Made by a program: the position numbers and the translations under genes
In this document: positions 17,735 to 28,354 of the stretch, in pieces
Numbering within the stretch: position 1 is the first letter of the stretch
How the letters are laid out: every line of letters begins with the position of its first letter
Origin: Hydrogenophaga sp.
Lineage (GTDB): Bacteria > Pseudomonadota > Gammaproteobacteria > Burkholderiales > Burkholderiaceae_C
Direction: 5' to 3'
Assembly: GCF_014773545.1 (NCBI RefSeq)
Contig: NZ_SDDV01000002.1
Coordinates: 124,001 to 188,000, forward strand
Length of the DNA stretch: 64,000 nucleotides
Notes under the pieces: model-generated
Told to the model about the DNA's origin: nothing
The model's database searches: none
The model's input: the letters and a program-made list of their open reading frames with translations, nothing else

Positions 17735-19095
17735 ATGCGGGCTCTGAGCCGACGCGGCCCGCGCCTGGCGCTGGCCCTGCTGCCGCTGCTCTTTGCCCTG
17801 TTGCACGCCAGCGCTGTGCTGCCGCTGGGTGCGCTGCAGCGACTGGAGCACCTGATAGAAGATGCGCGTTTGCGCGCGTTCATGCCTGCCACGCTGGAGC
17901 AGCGGGTGGTGATCGTCGACATCGACGAAAAAAGCCTGACTGAGCTGGGTCGCTGGCCCTGGTCGCGTGAGCAGTTGGCGCGGCTGGTCGATACGCTGTT
18001 TGAAGAGCAGCGCATTGCCGTGCTCGGCTTTGACATGGTGTTTGCCGAGCCTGAGCGCGCTGTTCCTCTGCACCCGCACGAACGGCTGCGTGCGCCGCGT
18101 CGTGGGACGGTTACGCAGCCAATATCGCGCCGCTGGCGCAGGCTGCACCCCGGGCCGGATTCTTCAACGCCGTGGTCGACGCCGACGGCCTGGTGCGTTC
18201 GCTGCCGCTGCTGGCGCAACACAATGGGCGGTATTACGAGTCGCTGGCGCTGGCGCTGTAGCGCTCTCACCCAGCAGGTGACTGCCTTCGTGGTCAAATG
18301 AGTGTGTGTTCCTGGGCGTTTCCAGCGCAAACTGCGCGGTCAACTGCCGGATTTAGGTTCAGTACATCTCGGCCAGTGATTTGCTGGCCGGGCGCGTGGC
18401 AGCGCGTCAGCTCGAAGGCAAGATCGTGCTGGTGGGCAGTTCGGCGCCGGGCCTGTTCGATCTGCGCGCCACGCCTGCGGGCGCGGCCACCCCTGGCGTG
18501 GAGACGCACGCCAATCTGATCGCCGGCCTGCTCGACGGTACGCTCAAACACAGACCCGACTGTGCGCTTGGCTACGAATGGGCGCAGTTCACGGGGGCTG
18601 GCTGCCATCGAGATCGGCATTGGGATGGGCACCGGTCCGATGTGCGTCGGTGACATGGGTTCAGCGCAGCGGCGCAGCTACACCGTGATCGGCGAAGCAG
18701 TCAACTTCGGCGCCTGGCTCGAAAGCCTGGCGCCCGAGTACGGCGTGGACATTGTGGCCAGCCAGGCCACCCGCGAGCAGGCCAGCGGCTTTGTTTGGCA
18801 GGAACTCGACCGCGTACACAGCAAGGGCAAAGACAGCGCTGTTGGCATCTACAGCCCGCTGTGCCCGCTCCAGGCCCAGACTGAAGAGCAGGTCGAAGAA
18901 CTCGGGCGCTGGCAGTTGACGCTGGACGCCTGGCGTGCGGCAGACTGGCAGCGTTGCGCGGACTTGTTGCGCGAATTGCAAGCGCGCCATCCGCAGCGGG
19001 CCTTGTACCGGCGCAGCGCCGAGCGGGTCGCCACGACGCGCACCCGAGCCAGCAGCAATCCGGGCTGGGACGGCAGCCGCCACTGGCCCGGATGA
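17735..19095 (+). pseudogene. decayed CHASE2-adenylate cyclase gene
   Basis: The intact family member would be a membrane sensor with an extracytoplasmic CHASE2 domain, a few membrane helices and a class III cyclase. Frame 1 (from 17735) gives a signal/membrane helix and CHASE2 start through VVIVDIDEKSLTELGRWPWSR to GFDMVFAEPERAV. The match then moves to another frame (APRAGFFNAVVDADGLVRSLPLL) and ends at a TAG near 18260. A third piece from about 18360 reads SDLLAGRVAARQLEGKIVLVG to ANLIAGLLDG, and a fourth from about 18597 gives only the cyclase C-terminal half (GIGMGTGPMCVGDMGS, YTVIGEAVNFGAWLE). The membrane helices and metal-binding cyclase half are missing, so the gene is dead. Confidence 0.88.
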
Positions 19096-19133
19096 TTCCT
19101 GCCCTGCGTACAAACCCGGCACAATGGCCGACC

Positions 19134-20087
19134 ATGAACATTCTTTTCGTTGCCGACCCGCTGCACACCTTCAAGACCCAGAAAGACAGCAGCTTTGCCA
19201 TGATGCGCGAATTGCAGCGGCGCGGTCACACGCTGGCGGCCTGCGAGCCGCAGCAGTTGCAATGGTGCAGTGGCCAGCTGGTCACGGCGCTGGTGCGGCG
19301 CATCCGCCTGAGCGGCCAGGCCGACGACTGGTACCGTGTGCTGCAGCATGAGCGCGCGGCATTGCGCGACTTCGACGCCGTGCTGATGCGCAAAGACCCG
19401 CCGTTCGACAGCGAGTATTTCTACGCCACCCACTTGCTCGAGCAGGCCGAGCGCGAGGGCGCGCGCGTCTTCAACCGACCGCGCGCGCTGCGCGACCACC
19501 CGGAAAAGCTGGCGCTGATGGAGTTTTCCGAGTTCGCCCCACCCACCCTGGTGACGCGCTCACCCGAGGCGATTCGCCACTTCCACGCCGCGCAAGGCGA
19601 CATCATTCTCAAACCCCTCGACGGCATGGGCGGCGCAGGCATTTTTCGCGTGGGTCCAGACGGCATGAACCTGGGCTCCATCATCGAAACCCTCAACCAG
19701 GGCGGCGCCACCAGCGTGATGGTGCAGCGCTACCTGCCGCAAATCAAAGACGGCGACAAGCGCGTGCTGATCATCGGCGGCCAACCCGCGCCTTACTGTT
19801 TGGCGCGCATCCCGCAGGGCAACGAGCAGCGCGGCAACCTGGCCGCAGGGGGCAAAGGCGTGGCGCGTGCACTCAGCGACAGCGATCGCCAGATTGCCGC
19901 CAGCCTGGGGCCGCAACTGGCGGCGCGCGGCCTGCTGCTGGTGGGGCTGGACGTGATCGGCGAACACGTCACCGAGATCAACGTCACCAGCCCGACCTGT
20001 TTTCAGGAAATCAGCGCACAGACCGGGTTTGACGTCGCCGCCCTGTTTGTCGATGCGCTCGAAGCCCGGATCAGCGCCGGCGCTTAG
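19134..20087 (+). CDS. gshB: glutathione synthetase
   Basis: GshB joins gamma-glutamylcysteine and glycine in the second step of glutathione synthesis. The 317-residue ATP-grasp protein opens MNILFVADPLHTFKTQKDSS and contains VLMRKDPPFDSEYFYATHLLE, ILKPLDGMGGAGIFRV and the C-terminal EINVTSPTCFQEI, all canonical. The ATG at 19134 has no Shine-Dalgarno site, and a CACAAT hexamer lies 8 nt upstream, compatible with a leaderless or very short-leader mRNA. It follows the dead cyclase and precedes rpsL. Confidence 0.96.
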   Translation: MNILFVADPLHTFKTQKDSSFAMMRELQRRGHTLAACEPQQLQWCSGQLVTALVRRIRLSGQADDWYRVLQHERAALRDFDAVLMRKDPPFDSEYFYATHLLEQAEREGARVFNRPRALRDHPEKLALMEFSEFAPPTLVTRSPEAIRHFHAAQGDIILKPLDGMGGAGIFRVGPDGMNLGSIIETLNQGGATSVMVQRYLPQIKDGDKRVLIIGGQPAPYCLARIPQGNEQRGNLAAGGKGVARALSDSDRQIAASLGPQLAARGLLLVGLDVIGEHVTEINVTSPTCFQEISAQTGFDVAALFVDALEARISAGA

Positions 20088-20107
20088 GTCCAGCCAGCGG
20101 CGCGTGC

Positions 20108-20137
20108 TATAATTGAGGGCTTTTCGGAATATTCCGA
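20108..20137 (+). promoter_or_regulatory. rpsL (str operon) promoter and leader palindrome
   Basis: A perfect TATAAT -10 lies at 20108-20113; the -35 is weak. About 10 nt beyond it is a perfect 14-nt palindrome TCGGAATATTCCGA at 20124-20137, near the expected transcript start, which could form a 5' hairpin in the rpsL leader. Confidence 0.7.
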
Positions 20138-20180
20138 GGAGTTTTCGTTTTCGCTTTTTCCAGACGTTTAGGGACGTTTC

Positions 20181-20558
20181 ATGCCAACCATCAATCAACT
20201 CGTGCGCCACGGCCGGGAGGTCGAACAGACCAAGTCCAAGAGCCCGGCCATGGAGAACTCGCCGCAGCGCCGCGGCGTGTGCACCCGTGTCTACACCACC
20301 ACGCCCAAGAAGCCGAACTCGGCCTTGCGCAAAGTCGCCAAGGTGCGCTTGACCAACGGGTTCGAGGTCATCTCGTACATCGGCGGCGAAGGCCACAACC
20401 TGCAAGAGCACAGCGTGGTGCTGGTGCGCGGCGGTCGGGTGAAAGACTTGCCCGGCGTGCGCTACCACATCGTGCGCGGCTCGCTCGACTTGCAAGGCGT
20501 CAAAGACCGCAAGCAGTCGCGCTCCAAGTACGGCGCCAAGAAGCCCAAGGCCAAGTAA
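20181..20558 (+). CDS. rpsL: 30S ribosomal protein S12
   Basis: S12 sits at the decoding centre. The 125-residue protein has [18 protein letters not shown] (Lys43, streptomycin-sensitive form) and [14 protein letters not shown], with Asp89 (Met counted), the residue modified by RimO, whose gene lies at 32896 in this window. It is first in the str operon behind a clear promoter. The gene before it is gshB rather than rpoC. Confidence 0.99.
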   Translation: MPTINQLVRHGREVEQTKSKSPAMENSPQRRGVCTRVYTTTPKKPNSALRKVAKVRLTNGFEVISYIGGEGHNLQEHSVVLVRGGRVKDLPGVRYHIVRGSLDLQGVKDRKQSRSKYGAKKPKAK

Positions 20559-20719
20559 TTCTGCTCGGCAGAGCAAAAAGTGCTGTTTGCCGCGTGGCGC
20601 GGTGAAGCAGCGTCGTGACCCCAGGCTCGAACGATTTCGGGTGGGTCGAGTAAGTGAGGGTTTTGTTGACCCTTGCGGTGTCTGAAAAGACGCCAACTGA
20701 AGCAATCAAGAGGTAAAAA

Positions 20720-21190
20720 ATGCCACGTCGTCGCGAAGTCCCTAAACGTGAAATCCTGCCGGACCCCAAGTTCGGCAACGTCGAACTCTCCAAATTCATG
20801 AACGTCATCATGGAAGGCGGCAAAAAAGCGGTCGCCGAGCGCATCATCTACGGTGCCTTGGAGCAAATCGAGAAGAAAACCGGCAAGAGCCCGGTAGAAA
20901 TTTTTTCGACCGCCATCAACAACGTCAAGCCGATGGTGGAGGTCAAGTCGCGCCGCGTCGGTGGCGCCAACTACCAGGTGCCGGTCGAAGTGCGCCCGGT
21001 GCGTCGCCTCGCGCTCTCCATGCGCTGGATCAAGGAAGCGGCACGCAAGCGCAGCGAAAAGTCGATGGCAATGCGGCTGGCCAACGAGCTGGTCGAGGCC
21101 ACCGAGGGTCGCGGCGGCGCCATGAAAAAGCGAGACGAGGTGCACCGCATGGCCGAAGCCAACAAGGCTTTCAGCCACTTCCGCTTCTAA
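20720..21190 (+). CDS. rpsG: 30S ribosomal protein S7
   Basis: S7 nucleates assembly of the 30S head. The 156-residue product opens [19 protein letters not shown] and has the canonical length. An AAGAGGT site precedes the ATG. It is separated from rpsL by 161 nt, a fairly long gap for this pair that shows no gene. In E. coli S7 represses its own operon; whether the leader here serves that is unknown. Confidence 0.99.
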   Translation: MPRRREVPKREILPDPKFGNVELSKFMNVIMEGGKKAVAERIIYGALEQIEKKTGKSPVEIFSTAINNVKPMVEVKSRRVGGANYQVPVEVRPVRRLALSMRWIKEAARKRSEKSMAMRLANELVEATEGRGGAMKKRDEVHRMAEANKAFSHFRF

Positions 21191-21275
21191 GCAGCAGAAT
21201 CGCCCCGGTCCGAGCAGCCGAGCCGCGTGGCTCGGCGTCGGCTGCGGCAGCGCAAACCTCAAACCAGGAATCATC

Positions 21276-23378
21276 ATGCCCCGCAACACGCCTCTTGAGC
21301 GTTACCGCAACATCGGCATTTCCGCGCACATCGATGCCGGCAAGACCACCACCACCGAGCGCATTCTGTTCTACACCGGTGTGAATCACAAGATCGGTGA
21401 GGTGCACGATGGCGCCGCCACCATGGACTGGATGGAGCAGGAGCAAGAGCGCGGTATCACCATCACGTCGGCCGCCACCACCTGCTTTTGGAAGGGCATG
21501 GACCTGTCTTTCGACGAGCACCGCTTCAACATCATCGACACCCCCGGTCACGTCGACTTCACCATTGAAGTCGAACGTTCCATGCGCGTGCTCGACGGGG
21601 CTTGCATGGTGTACTGCGCCGTCGGCGGCGTGCAGCCGCAGTCCGAGACGGTCTGGCGTCAGGCCACCAAGTACAAGGTGCCGCGGCTGGCGTTCGTCAA
21701 CAAGATGGACCGTACCGGCGCCAACTTCTTCAAGGTGGTCGAGCAGATGAAGCTGCGCCTGAAGGCCAACCCGGTGCCGGTCGTGATTCCGATCGGGGCC
21801 GAAGAAGGCTTCAAGGGCGTGGTCGACCTGATCAAGATGAAGGCCATCATCTGGGACGAAGCCTCGCAGGGCATGAAATTTGAATTCCAGGACATTCCGG
21901 CCGATTTGCTGGCGCTGGCCAAAGAGTGGCGCGAGAAGATGCTGGAAGCCGCTGCCGAAGCCAGCGAAGAGCTGATGAACAAGTACCTGGAAGAAGGCGA
22001 CCTGAGCGAAGCCGAAATCAAGCAAGGCATACGCACGCGCACGCTGGCGACCGAGATTCAGCCCATGCTGTGCGGCTCCGCGTTCAAAAACAAGGGCGTG
22101 CAGCGCATGCTGGACGCCGTGGTCGACTTTCTGCCGTCGCCGGTGGACATTCCGCCGGTCAAGGGCACAGATGAAGATGAAGCGCCTACCACGCGCCGCG
22201 CCGCCGACGCCGAGAAGCTCTCGGCGCTGGCGTTCAAGCTGATGACCGACCCCTACGTCGGCCAGTTGACCTTTGTGCGGGTCTATTCCGGTGTGCTGAA
22301 AAAGGGCGACACGGTCTACAACGCGGTCAAGGGCAAGAAAGAGCGCATTGGCCGCATCGTACAGATGCACGCCAACAACCGGCAGGAGGTGGAAGAAATC
22401 CGCTCCGGCGACATCGCCGCCTGCGTCGGACTCAAAGACGTCACCACCGGCGAGACCTTGTGCGACCCCGATGCCATCATCATGCTCGAGCGCATGGTCT
22501 TCCCCGAGCCCGTGATCGCCCAGGCGGTCGAGCCCAAGACCAAGGCCGACCAGGAGAGAATGGGCATTGCCTTGCAGCGGCTGGCGGCCGAAGACCCGTC
22601 GTTTCGCGTCAAGACCGACGAGGAATCGGGCCAGACCATCATTGCCGGCATGGGCGAGCTGCATCTGGAGATCATTGTCGACCGCATGAAGCGTGAATTT
22701 GGCGTCGAGGCCAACGTCGGCAAGCCGCAGGTGGCCTACCGCGAAACCATTCGCAAGACGGTGGAAGACTCCGAAGGCAAGTTCGTTCGGCAGTCGGGCG
22801 GCAAGGGTCAGTACGGCCACGTGGTGTTCAAGATCGAACCGAACGAAGCCGGCAAAGGCTTTGAATTCGTCGACGCCATCAAGGGCGGCGTGGTGCCGCG
22901 CGAATACATTCCGGCGGTGGAAAAGGGCGTGCTCGAAGCGCTGACCACGGGCGTGCTGGCCGGCTACCCGGTGGTCGACGTCAAAGTCACGCTGCATTTC
23001 GGTTCCTATCACGACGTCGATTCGTCCGAAATGGCGTTCAAGATGGCGGCCATCTTCGGCTTCAAGGAAGGCTGCCGCAAGGCCAGCCCGGTGATCCTGG
23101 AGCCGATGATGGCGGTCGAGGTGGAAACGCCGGAAGACTACGCCGGCAACGTGATGGGCGACCTCTCGAGCCGCCGCGGCATGGTGCAAGGCATGGAAGA
23201 CATGGCCGGCGGCGGCAAGGCCATCAAGGCCGAGGTGCCGCTGTCCGAGATGTTCGGCTACTCGACCACGCTGCGCTCGATGTCGCAGGGCCGCGCCACC
23301 TACTCGATGGAGTTCAAGCACTACTCGGAGGCGCCGCGCAACGTGGCAGAAGCCATCGTCGCCGCGCGCGCCAAGTAA
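21276..23378 (+). CDS. fusA: elongation factor G
   Basis: EF-G is the GTPase that moves tRNA and mRNA through the ribosome. The 700-residue protein has the P-loop [15 protein letters not shown] near residues 16-30, switch [18 protein letters not shown], and domains II-V through to the C-terminal [10 protein letters not shown]. Length and motifs are canonical. It lies in the usual order between rpsG and tuf. Confidence 0.99.
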   Translation: MPRNTPLERYRNIGISAHIDAGKTTTTERILFYTGVNHKIGEVHDGAATMDWMEQEQERGITITSAATTCFWKGMDLSFDEHRFNIIDTPGHVDFTIEVERSMRVLDGACMVYCAVGGVQPQSETVWRQATKYKVPRLAFVNKMDRTGANFFKVVEQMKLRLKANPVPVVIPIGAEEGFKGVVDLIKMKAIIWDEASQGMKFEFQDIPADLLALAKEWREKMLEAAAEASEELMNKYLEEGDLSEAEIKQGIRTRTLATEIQPMLCGSAFKNKGVQRMLDAVVDFLPSPVDIPPVKGTDEDEAPTTRRAADAEKLSALAFKLMTDPYVGQLTFVRVYSGVLKKGDTVYNAVKGKKERIGRIVQMHANNRQEVEEIRSGDIAACVGLKDVTTGETLCDPDAIIMLERMVFPEPVIAQAVEPKTKADQERMGIALQRLAAEDPSFRVKTDEESGQTIIAGMGELHLEIIVDRMKREFGVEANVGKPQVAYRETIRKTVEDSEGKFVRQSGGKGQYGHVVFKIEPNEAGKGFEFVDAIKGGVVPREYIPAVEKGVLEALTTGVLAGYPVVDVKVTLHFGSYHDVDSSEMAFKMAAIFGFKEGCRKASPVILEPMMAVEVETPEDYAGNVMGDLSSRRGMVQGMEDMAGGGKAIKAEVPLSEMFGYSTTLRSMSQGRATYSMEFKHYSEAPRNVAEAIVAARAK

Positions 23379-23542
23379 GCCTGGGCCGGTAGCGGCACGG
23401 CAGTTCTTGCTGCGGCGTGCCAGGCCTACTTCTGTTCAGATGGTCTTCGACGCCGCGCCAGCGGTTGGCCTGCTGCCCGTGGCAGGCCAGGGTCGGAAAC
23501 CTTAAACCGACACGGGCCTTGTTCTTTTTGAGGAATTGAAAA

Positions 23543-24733
23543 ATGGCAAAAGAAAAATTTGAGCGGACCAAGCCGCACGTCAACGTCGGCACCATTGGCC
23601 ACGTCGACCATGGCAAGACCACGCTGACGGCGGCCATCACCACGGTGCTGGCGGCCAAGTTTGGCGGCTCGGCCAAGGCCTACGACCAGATCGACGCGGC
23701 GCCGGAAGAAAAAGCGCGCGGCATCACCATCAACACCGCGCACGTCGAGTACGAAACGGCCAACCGCCACTACGCCCACGTCGACTGCCCCGGCCACGCC
23801 GACTATGTGAAGAACATGATCACCGGTGCGGCGCAAATGGACGGCGCCATTCTGGTCTGCTCGGCCGCCGACGGCCCCATGCCGCAGACGCGCGAGCACA
23901 TCTTGCTGGCGCGCCAGGTGGGCGTGCCCTACATCATCGTGTTTCTGAACAAGTGCGACATGGTCGACGACGCCGAGCTGCTCGAGCTGGTCGAGATGGA
24001 GGTGCGCGAGCTGCTCGACAAGTACGACTTTCCGGGTGATGCGACCCCGATCGTGCACGGCTCGGCCAAGCTGGCGCTCGAAGGCGACAAAGGCGAGCTG
24101 GGCGAAGGCGCCATCATGAAGCTGGCCGACGCGCTCGACACCTACATTCCGCTGCCCGAGCGCGCGGTCGACGGCACCTTCCTGATGCCGGTGGAAGACG
24201 TGTTCTCCATCTCCGGGCGCGGCACCGTGGTGACCGGTCGCATCGAGCGCGGCGTCGTCAAAGTCGGCGAGGAAATCGAGATTGTCGGCATTGCGGCGAC
24301 GCAAAAGACCACCTGCACCGGCGTCGAGATGTTCAGGAAGCTGCTCGACCAGGGCCAGGCGGGTGATAACGTCGGTATTTTGCTGCGCGGCACCAAGCGC
24401 GAAGACGTGCAGCGCGGCCAGGTGCTGTGCAAGCCCGGCTCGATCAAGCCGCACACGCACTTCACCGGCGAGATCTACGTGCTGTCCAAAGACGAGGGTG
24501 GGCGCCACACGCCGTTCTTCAACAACTACCGGCCGCAGTTCTACTTTCGCACCACCGACGTGACCGGTGCGATCGAGCTGCCCGAAGGCAAAGAGATGGT
24601 GATGCCGGGCGACAACGTCTCGATCACGGTCAAGCTGATCAACCCGATTGCGATGGAAGAAGGCCTGCGCTTTGCCATCCGCGAGGGTGGGCGCACCGTC
24701 GGGGCCGGCGTGGTGGCGAAGATTTTGGCTTAA
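23543..24733 (+). CDS. tuf: elongation factor Tu
   Basis: EF-Tu delivers aminoacyl-tRNA to the ribosome. The 396-residue product has [34 protein letters not shown] and the C-terminal [13 protein letters not shown]. Betaproteobacteria often carry a second tuf copy; only one is in this window. It is preceded by a 164-nt gap after fusA and has a TGAGGAATTG ribosome-binding site. Confidence 0.99.
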   Translation: MAKEKFERTKPHVNVGTIGHVDHGKTTLTAAITTVLAAKFGGSAKAYDQIDAAPEEKARGITINTAHVEYETANRHYAHVDCPGHADYVKNMITGAAQMDGAILVCSAADGPMPQTREHILLARQVGVPYIIVFLNKCDMVDDAELLELVEMEVRELLDKYDFPGDATPIVHGSAKLALEGDKGELGEGAIMKLADALDTYIPLPERAVDGTFLMPVEDVFSISGRGTVVTGRIERGVVKVGEEIEIVGIAATQKTTCTGVEMFRKLLDQGQAGDNVGILLRGTKREDVQRGQVLCKPGSIKPHTHFTGEIYVLSKDEGGRHTPFFNNYRPQFYFRTTDVTGAIELPEGKEMVMPGDNVSITVKLINPIAMEEGLRFAIREGGRTVGAGVVAKILA

Positions 24734-24744
24734 GGAGCACACGC

Positions 24745-25059
24745 ATGTCTACCAAGCAAAAAATCCGTATTCGCCTAAAAGCGTTTGACTACAAGCTGAT
24801 CGATACGTCGGCGGCCGAGATCGTCGATACCGCCAAGCGCACCGGCGCCATCGTCAAAGGCCCGGTGCCGCTGCCTACGCGCATGCGCCGTTTTGACATT
24901 CTGCGCTCACCGCACGTCAACAAAACCAGCCGCGACCAGCTCGAAATCCGCACCCACCAGCGTCTGATGGACATCGTCGACCCGACGGACAAAACGGTCG
25001 ACGCCCTGATGAAGCTCGACCTGCCGGCCGGCGTCGACGTGGAAATCAAGTTGCAGTAA
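24745..25059 (+). CDS. rpsJ: 30S ribosomal protein S10 (NusE)
   Basis: S10 is both a 30S protein and a transcription antitermination partner of NusB/NusG. The 104-residue product opens [20 protein letters not shown] and is canonical throughout. AAGGAG precedes the ATG, only 11 nt after tuf, so it is cotranscribed with the str genes. A hairpin and a promoter separate it from rplC. Confidence 0.98.
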   Translation: MSTKQKIRIRLKAFDYKLIDTSAAEIVDTAKRTGAIVKGPVPLPTRMRRFDILRSPHVNKTSRDQLEIRTHQRLMDIVDPTDKTVDALMKLDLPAGVDVEIKLQ

Positions 25060-25097
25060 GCAGCCTTGCTGTTTTTCGGCGCTTGCGCTGAAATGGC

Positions 25098-25137
25098 TTG
25101 CAAAAATAAAGCCCGCTGGTTATACTGGCGGGCTTTT
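25098..25137 (+). promoter_or_regulatory. overlapping promoter and terminator-like hairpin before rplC
   Basis: TTGCAA (25098-25103), 17 nt, then TATACT (25121-25126) form a good sigma-70 promoter. The same DNA forms a perfect 9-bp stem AAAGCCCGC/GCGGGCTTT (25108-25116 with 25128-25136) ending in TTTT, with the -10 inside the 11-nt loop. It can thus end the str transcript and start the S10 transcript. Confidence 0.75.
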
Positions 25138-25280
25138 CTGATTGAGCATTCAGGTGCGCAGTCAGAGCAGCGCGCCAGGTCAAGAGAAGGCTTGGAGCAA
25201 ACCCCAAACGCAGCACCCACTCGCGGGTGAGTCGCTGCACCATCAGCCCCGGCCAATTGAAGTCGGGAACGGAGAAAACA
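25138..25280 (+). other. rplC leader region
   Basis: About 145 nt lie between the promoter and the rplC ATG. I see no gene. In E. coli the S10 leader binds L4 to attenuate the operon; here the L4 gene is second in the unit, so similar feedback is possible, but no specific fold was established. Confidence 0.35.
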
Positions 25281-25955
25281 ATGAGTCTTAGCAACTCCCT
25301 CGGGTTGTTGGGTCGCAAGGTGGGCATGATGCGCTTGTTCACCGATGACGGGGATGCAGTTCCTGTCACGGTGGTCGACGTCTCCAACAACCGTGTGACA
25401 CAAGTCAAAACCCTGGCCAACGATGGCTACGATGCGCTGCAGGTCACCTATGGCCAGCGTCGCGCCTCCCGCGTCACCAAGCCCGAAGCGGGCCACCTGG
25501 CCAAAGCCGGTGTCGAAGCGGGTGAAATCATCCAGGAATTTCGCGTCGCCTCCGACGTCGCCGCCCGCTACCAGCCCGGCGCCGTGGTCGCTGCGCACGC
25601 CGTGTTTGCGCCCGGCCAGAAAGTCGACGTGCAAGGCACCTCGATCGGTAAAGGCTTTGCCGGCACCATCAAACGCCATAACTTCAGCTCGCAGCGCGCC
25701 TCGCACGGCAACAGCCGTTCGCACAACGTGCCGGGCTCGATCTCTATGGCGCAAGACCCTGGGCGTGTGTTCCCGGGCAAAAAAATGACCGGCCACATGG
25801 GCGACGTCACCAAGACGGTGCAAAACCTCGATGTGTTCCGTGTCGACGAGTCGCGCCAGTTGTTGCTGATCCGCGGCGCCGTGCCCGGCTGCAATGGCGG
25901 TTTTCTGACCGTGCGTCCGGCCGTCAAGGCCGCCAGCAAAGCAGGAGTGAATTGA
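25281..25955 (+). CDS. rplC: 50S ribosomal protein L3
   Basis: L3 is an early assembly protein of the 50S subunit. The 224-residue product begins [20 protein letters not shown] and has the conserved [13 protein letters not shown] and MAGHMG-like MTGHMGDV segments. The ATG at 25281 follows a GGAG site. An in-frame upstream ATG at 25227 lacks one and would add an unrelated N-terminus. Its stop overlaps the rplD start as TGATG. Confidence 0.98.
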   Translation: MSLSNSLGLLGRKVGMMRLFTDDGDAVPVTVVDVSNNRVTQVKTLANDGYDALQVTYGQRRASRVTKPEAGHLAKAGVEAGEIIQEFRVASDVAARYQPGAVVAAHAVFAPGQKVDVQGTSIGKGFAGTIKRHNFSSQRASHGNSRSHNVPGSISMAQDPGRVFPGKKMTGHMGDVTKTVQNLDVFRVDESRQLLLIRGAVPGCNGGFLTVRPAVKAASKAGVN

Positions 25956-26575
25956 TGCAAGTCGAACTCCTCAACGACCAGGGTCAGGCCGCCGCCAATG
26001 TGGACGTGCCCGACACCGTGTTTGGTCGCGCTTACAACGAAGCGCTGATCCACCAGTTGGTGGTGGCCTACCAGGCCAACGCGCGGCAAGGCACGCGGGC
26101 GCAAAAAGACCGGCAAATGGTCAAGCACTCGACCAAAAAGCCGTTCAAGCAAAAAGGCACCGGCCGCGCACGCGCGGGCATGACCTCCTCGCCGCTGTGG
26201 CGCGGTGGCGGTCGTATTTTCCCGAACAGCCCGGATGAGAACTTCACCCAGAAGATCAACAAGAAGATGTACCGTGCCGGCATGGCCTCTATCTTCTCGC
26301 AACTGGTGCGCGAAGGCCGCTTGGCGGTGGTCGAGTCGATCAAGGTCGATTCGCCCAAGACCAAGCAGTTGGCCGACAAATTCAAGGCCATGAACCTGCA
26401 GTCGGCGCTGGTGATTGCCGATGCAGTGGACGAGAACCTGTACCTGGCCTCGCGCAACCTGCCCAATATTCTGATTGTCGAGCCGCGCTATGCCGACCCG
26501 GTTTCGCTGGTGCACTACAGGAAAGTGATCGTCACCAAGGGCGCCATGGACCAGCTCAAGGAGATGTTTGCATGA
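25955..26575 (+). CDS. rplD: 50S ribosomal protein L4
   Basis: L4 binds 23S rRNA and lines the exit tunnel; in E. coli it also represses the S10 operon. The 206-residue product opens [20 protein letters not shown] and contains [15 protein letters not shown], the tunnel loop. The ATG at 25955 is preferred over a TTG three bases earlier. It overlaps rplC by one base and rplW by four (ATGA). Confidence 0.98.
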   Translation: MQVELLNDQGQAAANVDVPDTVFGRAYNEALIHQLVVAYQANARQGTRAQKDRQMVKHSTKKPFKQKGTGRARAGMTSSPLWRGGGRIFPNSPDENFTQKINKKMYRAGMASIFSQLVREGRLAVVESIKVDSPKTKQLADKFKAMNLQSALVIADAVDENLYLASRNLPNILIVEPRYADPVSLVHYRKVIVTKGAMDQLKEMFA

Positions 26576-26886
26576 GCATCAAAAAATACGACGAAGGCCG
26601 TTTGATGCAGGTGCTGGTGGCACCCATCGTGTCCGAAAAAGCCACCCAAGAGGCGGAAAAGAACAACGCCGTGCTGTTCAAGGTGCTGCAAGACGCCACC
26701 AAACCCGAGATCAAGGCGGCGGTGGAATTGATGTTCAAGGTGCAGGTCAAGGGCATTTCGGTGCTGAACCAAAAAGGCAAGGCCAAGCGTTTTGGCAAGA
26801 CCAGCGGTCGCCGCGACCACGTGCGCAAGGCCTACGTGACCCTGATGCCGGGTCAGGAACTGAACTTCGGCGGGGAGGGCATTTAA
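26572..26886 (+). CDS. rplW: 50S ribosomal protein L23
   Basis: L23 lies at the tunnel exit and docks trigger factor and SRP. The 104-residue product contains [20 protein letters not shown] and the C-terminal [20 protein letters not shown], typical of the family. Start and rplD stop overlap by 4 nt; rplB follows after 2 nt. Confidence 0.98.
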   Translation: MSIKKYDEGRLMQVLVAPIVSEKATQEAEKNNAVLFKVLQDATKPEIKAAVELMFKVQVKGISVLNQKGKAKRFGKTSGRRDHVRKAYVTLMPGQELNFGGEGI

Positions 26887-26888
26887 TC

Positions 26889-27713
26889 ATGGCCGTCATC
26901 AAGATGAAACCGACCTCACCAGGCCGTCGCGGCATGGTAAAGGTCACACGCGATCACCTGCACAAAGGCGCTGGTTTTGCACCGCTGTTGGAGCCGCAGT
27001 TCCAGAAGGCCGGGCGCAACAACAACGGCCATATCACGGTGCGCCACAAGGGCGGCGGTGCCAAGCACCACTACCGTGTGGTCGATTTCTGCCGCAACAA
27101 AGACGGTATCGCGGCCAAGGTCGAGCGCATCGAGTACGACCCGAACCGCACCGCTCACATTGCGCTGCTGTGCTACGCCGACGGCGAACGCCGCTACATC
27201 ATCGCTCCGCGCGGTGTTGAGGTCGGTGCCACGCTGCATTCGGGCCCCGAAGCGCCGATCCGGGTGGGTAACACGCTGCCGATCCGCAGTATTCCGGTCG
27301 GATCGACGATTCACTGCATCGAGCTGCAAATCGGTAAGGGGGCACAAATTGCCCGCTCTGCCGGTGCCAGCGCCGTGCTGCTGGCACGCGAAAGCATTTA
27401 TGCCCAGGTGCGCATGCGCTCGGGCGAGGTGCGCAAGGTGCACGTCGAGTGCCGCGCCACCCTGGGCGAAGTCTCCAACCAGGAGCACAGCCTGCGCCAA
27501 CTCGGCAAGGCCGGTGTCAAGCGCCACATGGGCATTCGCCCAACGGTGCGTGGTACCGCCATGAACCCGATCGACCACCCGCACGGTGGCGGCGAGGGCA
27601 AGACCGGCGAAGGCCGCGCACCGGTGGATCCGTGGGGCAACCTGACCAAGGGTTACCGCACCCGCAACAACCGCCGCACGCAGTCGATGATCGTGTCGCG
27701 TCGCAAGAAGTAA
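26889..27713 (+). CDS. rplB: 50S ribosomal protein L2
   Basis: L2 is needed for subunit joining and the peptidyl-transferase centre. The 274-residue product has [35 protein letters not shown] and the catalytic-region segment [18 protein letters not shown] with its conserved His. Canonical in length and motifs. Confidence 0.99.
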   Translation: MAVIKMKPTSPGRRGMVKVTRDHLHKGAGFAPLLEPQFQKAGRNNNGHITVRHKGGGAKHHYRVVDFCRNKDGIAAKVERIEYDPNRTAHIALLCYADGERRYIIAPRGVEVGATLHSGPEAPIRVGNTLPIRSIPVGSTIHCIELQIGKGAQIARSAGASAVLLARESIYAQVRMRSGEVRKVHVECRATLGEVSNQEHSLRQLGKAGVKRHMGIRPTVRGTAMNPIDHPHGGGEGKTGEGRAPVDPWGNLTKGYRTRNNRRTQSMIVSRRKK

Positions 27714-27725
27714 AGGCTGCACACC

Positions 27726-28001
27726 ATGACCCGTTCACTGAAAAAAGGCCCCTTCGTCGACCACCACCTGTTGGCCAAGGTCGAGAAAGCCGTCGCCACC
27801 AAGGATAAAAAGCCGGTCAAGACCTGGTCGCGCCGCTCCATGGTGCTGCCCGACTTCATCGGTCTGACGATTGCCGTGCACAACGGCAAACAGCACGTGC
27901 CGGTCTACATCACCGACCAGATGGTCGGACACAAGCTCGGCGAGTTTTCGCAGACGCGCACGTTCAAAGGCCATCCGGCCGACAAAAAAGCGAAGAAGTA
28001 A
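27726..28001 (+). CDS. rpsS: 30S ribosomal protein S19
   Basis: S19 is a 30S head protein near the A site. The 91-residue product begins [20 protein letters not shown] and contains [20 protein letters not shown], both canonical. It lies 12 nt after rplB and 9 nt before rplV. Confidence 0.98.
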   Translation: MTRSLKKGPFVDHHLLAKVEKAVATKDKKPVKTWSRRSMVLPDFIGLTIAVHNGKQHVPVYITDQMVGHKLGEFSQTRTFKGHPADKKAKK

Positions 28002-28010
28002 GGATTCACC

Positions 28011-28340
28011 ATGGAAACCCGCTCTATCGTTCGCGGCGTGCGCCTGTCGGTCGACAAAGGCCGACTGGTGGCCGACCTGATTCGTGGCAAAAAAGTCGAT
28101 CAGGCGCTCAACATACTGAGCTTCACGCAGAAAAAAGCCGCTGGCATCGTCAAGAAAGCGCTCGACTCCGCCATCGCCAACGCTGAACACAACGACGGCG
28201 CCGACATCGACGAGCTATTCGTCAAGACCATCTACGTCGAACAAGGCAGCACGCTCAAGCGTTTCTCGGCCCGCGCCAAAGGCCGTGGCAACCGTATCAG
28301 CAAACCCACCTGTCACATCTACGTGACGGTTGGCAACTGA
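28011..28340 (+). CDS. rplV: 50S ribosomal protein L22
   Basis: L22 spans the exit tunnel and contacts all 23S domains. The 109-residue product begins [20 protein letters not shown] and ends with the tunnel-loop region [20 protein letters not shown]. An AAGGA site precedes the ATG. Confidence 0.98.
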   Translation: METRSIVRGVRLSVDKGRLVADLIRGKKVDQALNILSFTQKKAAGIVKKALDSAIANAEHNDGADIDELFVKTIYVEQGSTLKRFSARAKGRGNRISKPTCHIYVTVGN

Positions 28341-28354
28341 AGAGGTCACAGGAT

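Noticed and set aside
18954-19133. Upstream extension of gshB
   Set aside because: The family N-terminus starts at 19134; the extra residues come from the decayed cyclase region in another frame.
21171-23321. 716-residue open frame antisense to fusA
   Set aside because: Shadow of fusA codon use; low-complexity product with no ribosome-binding site or family motif.
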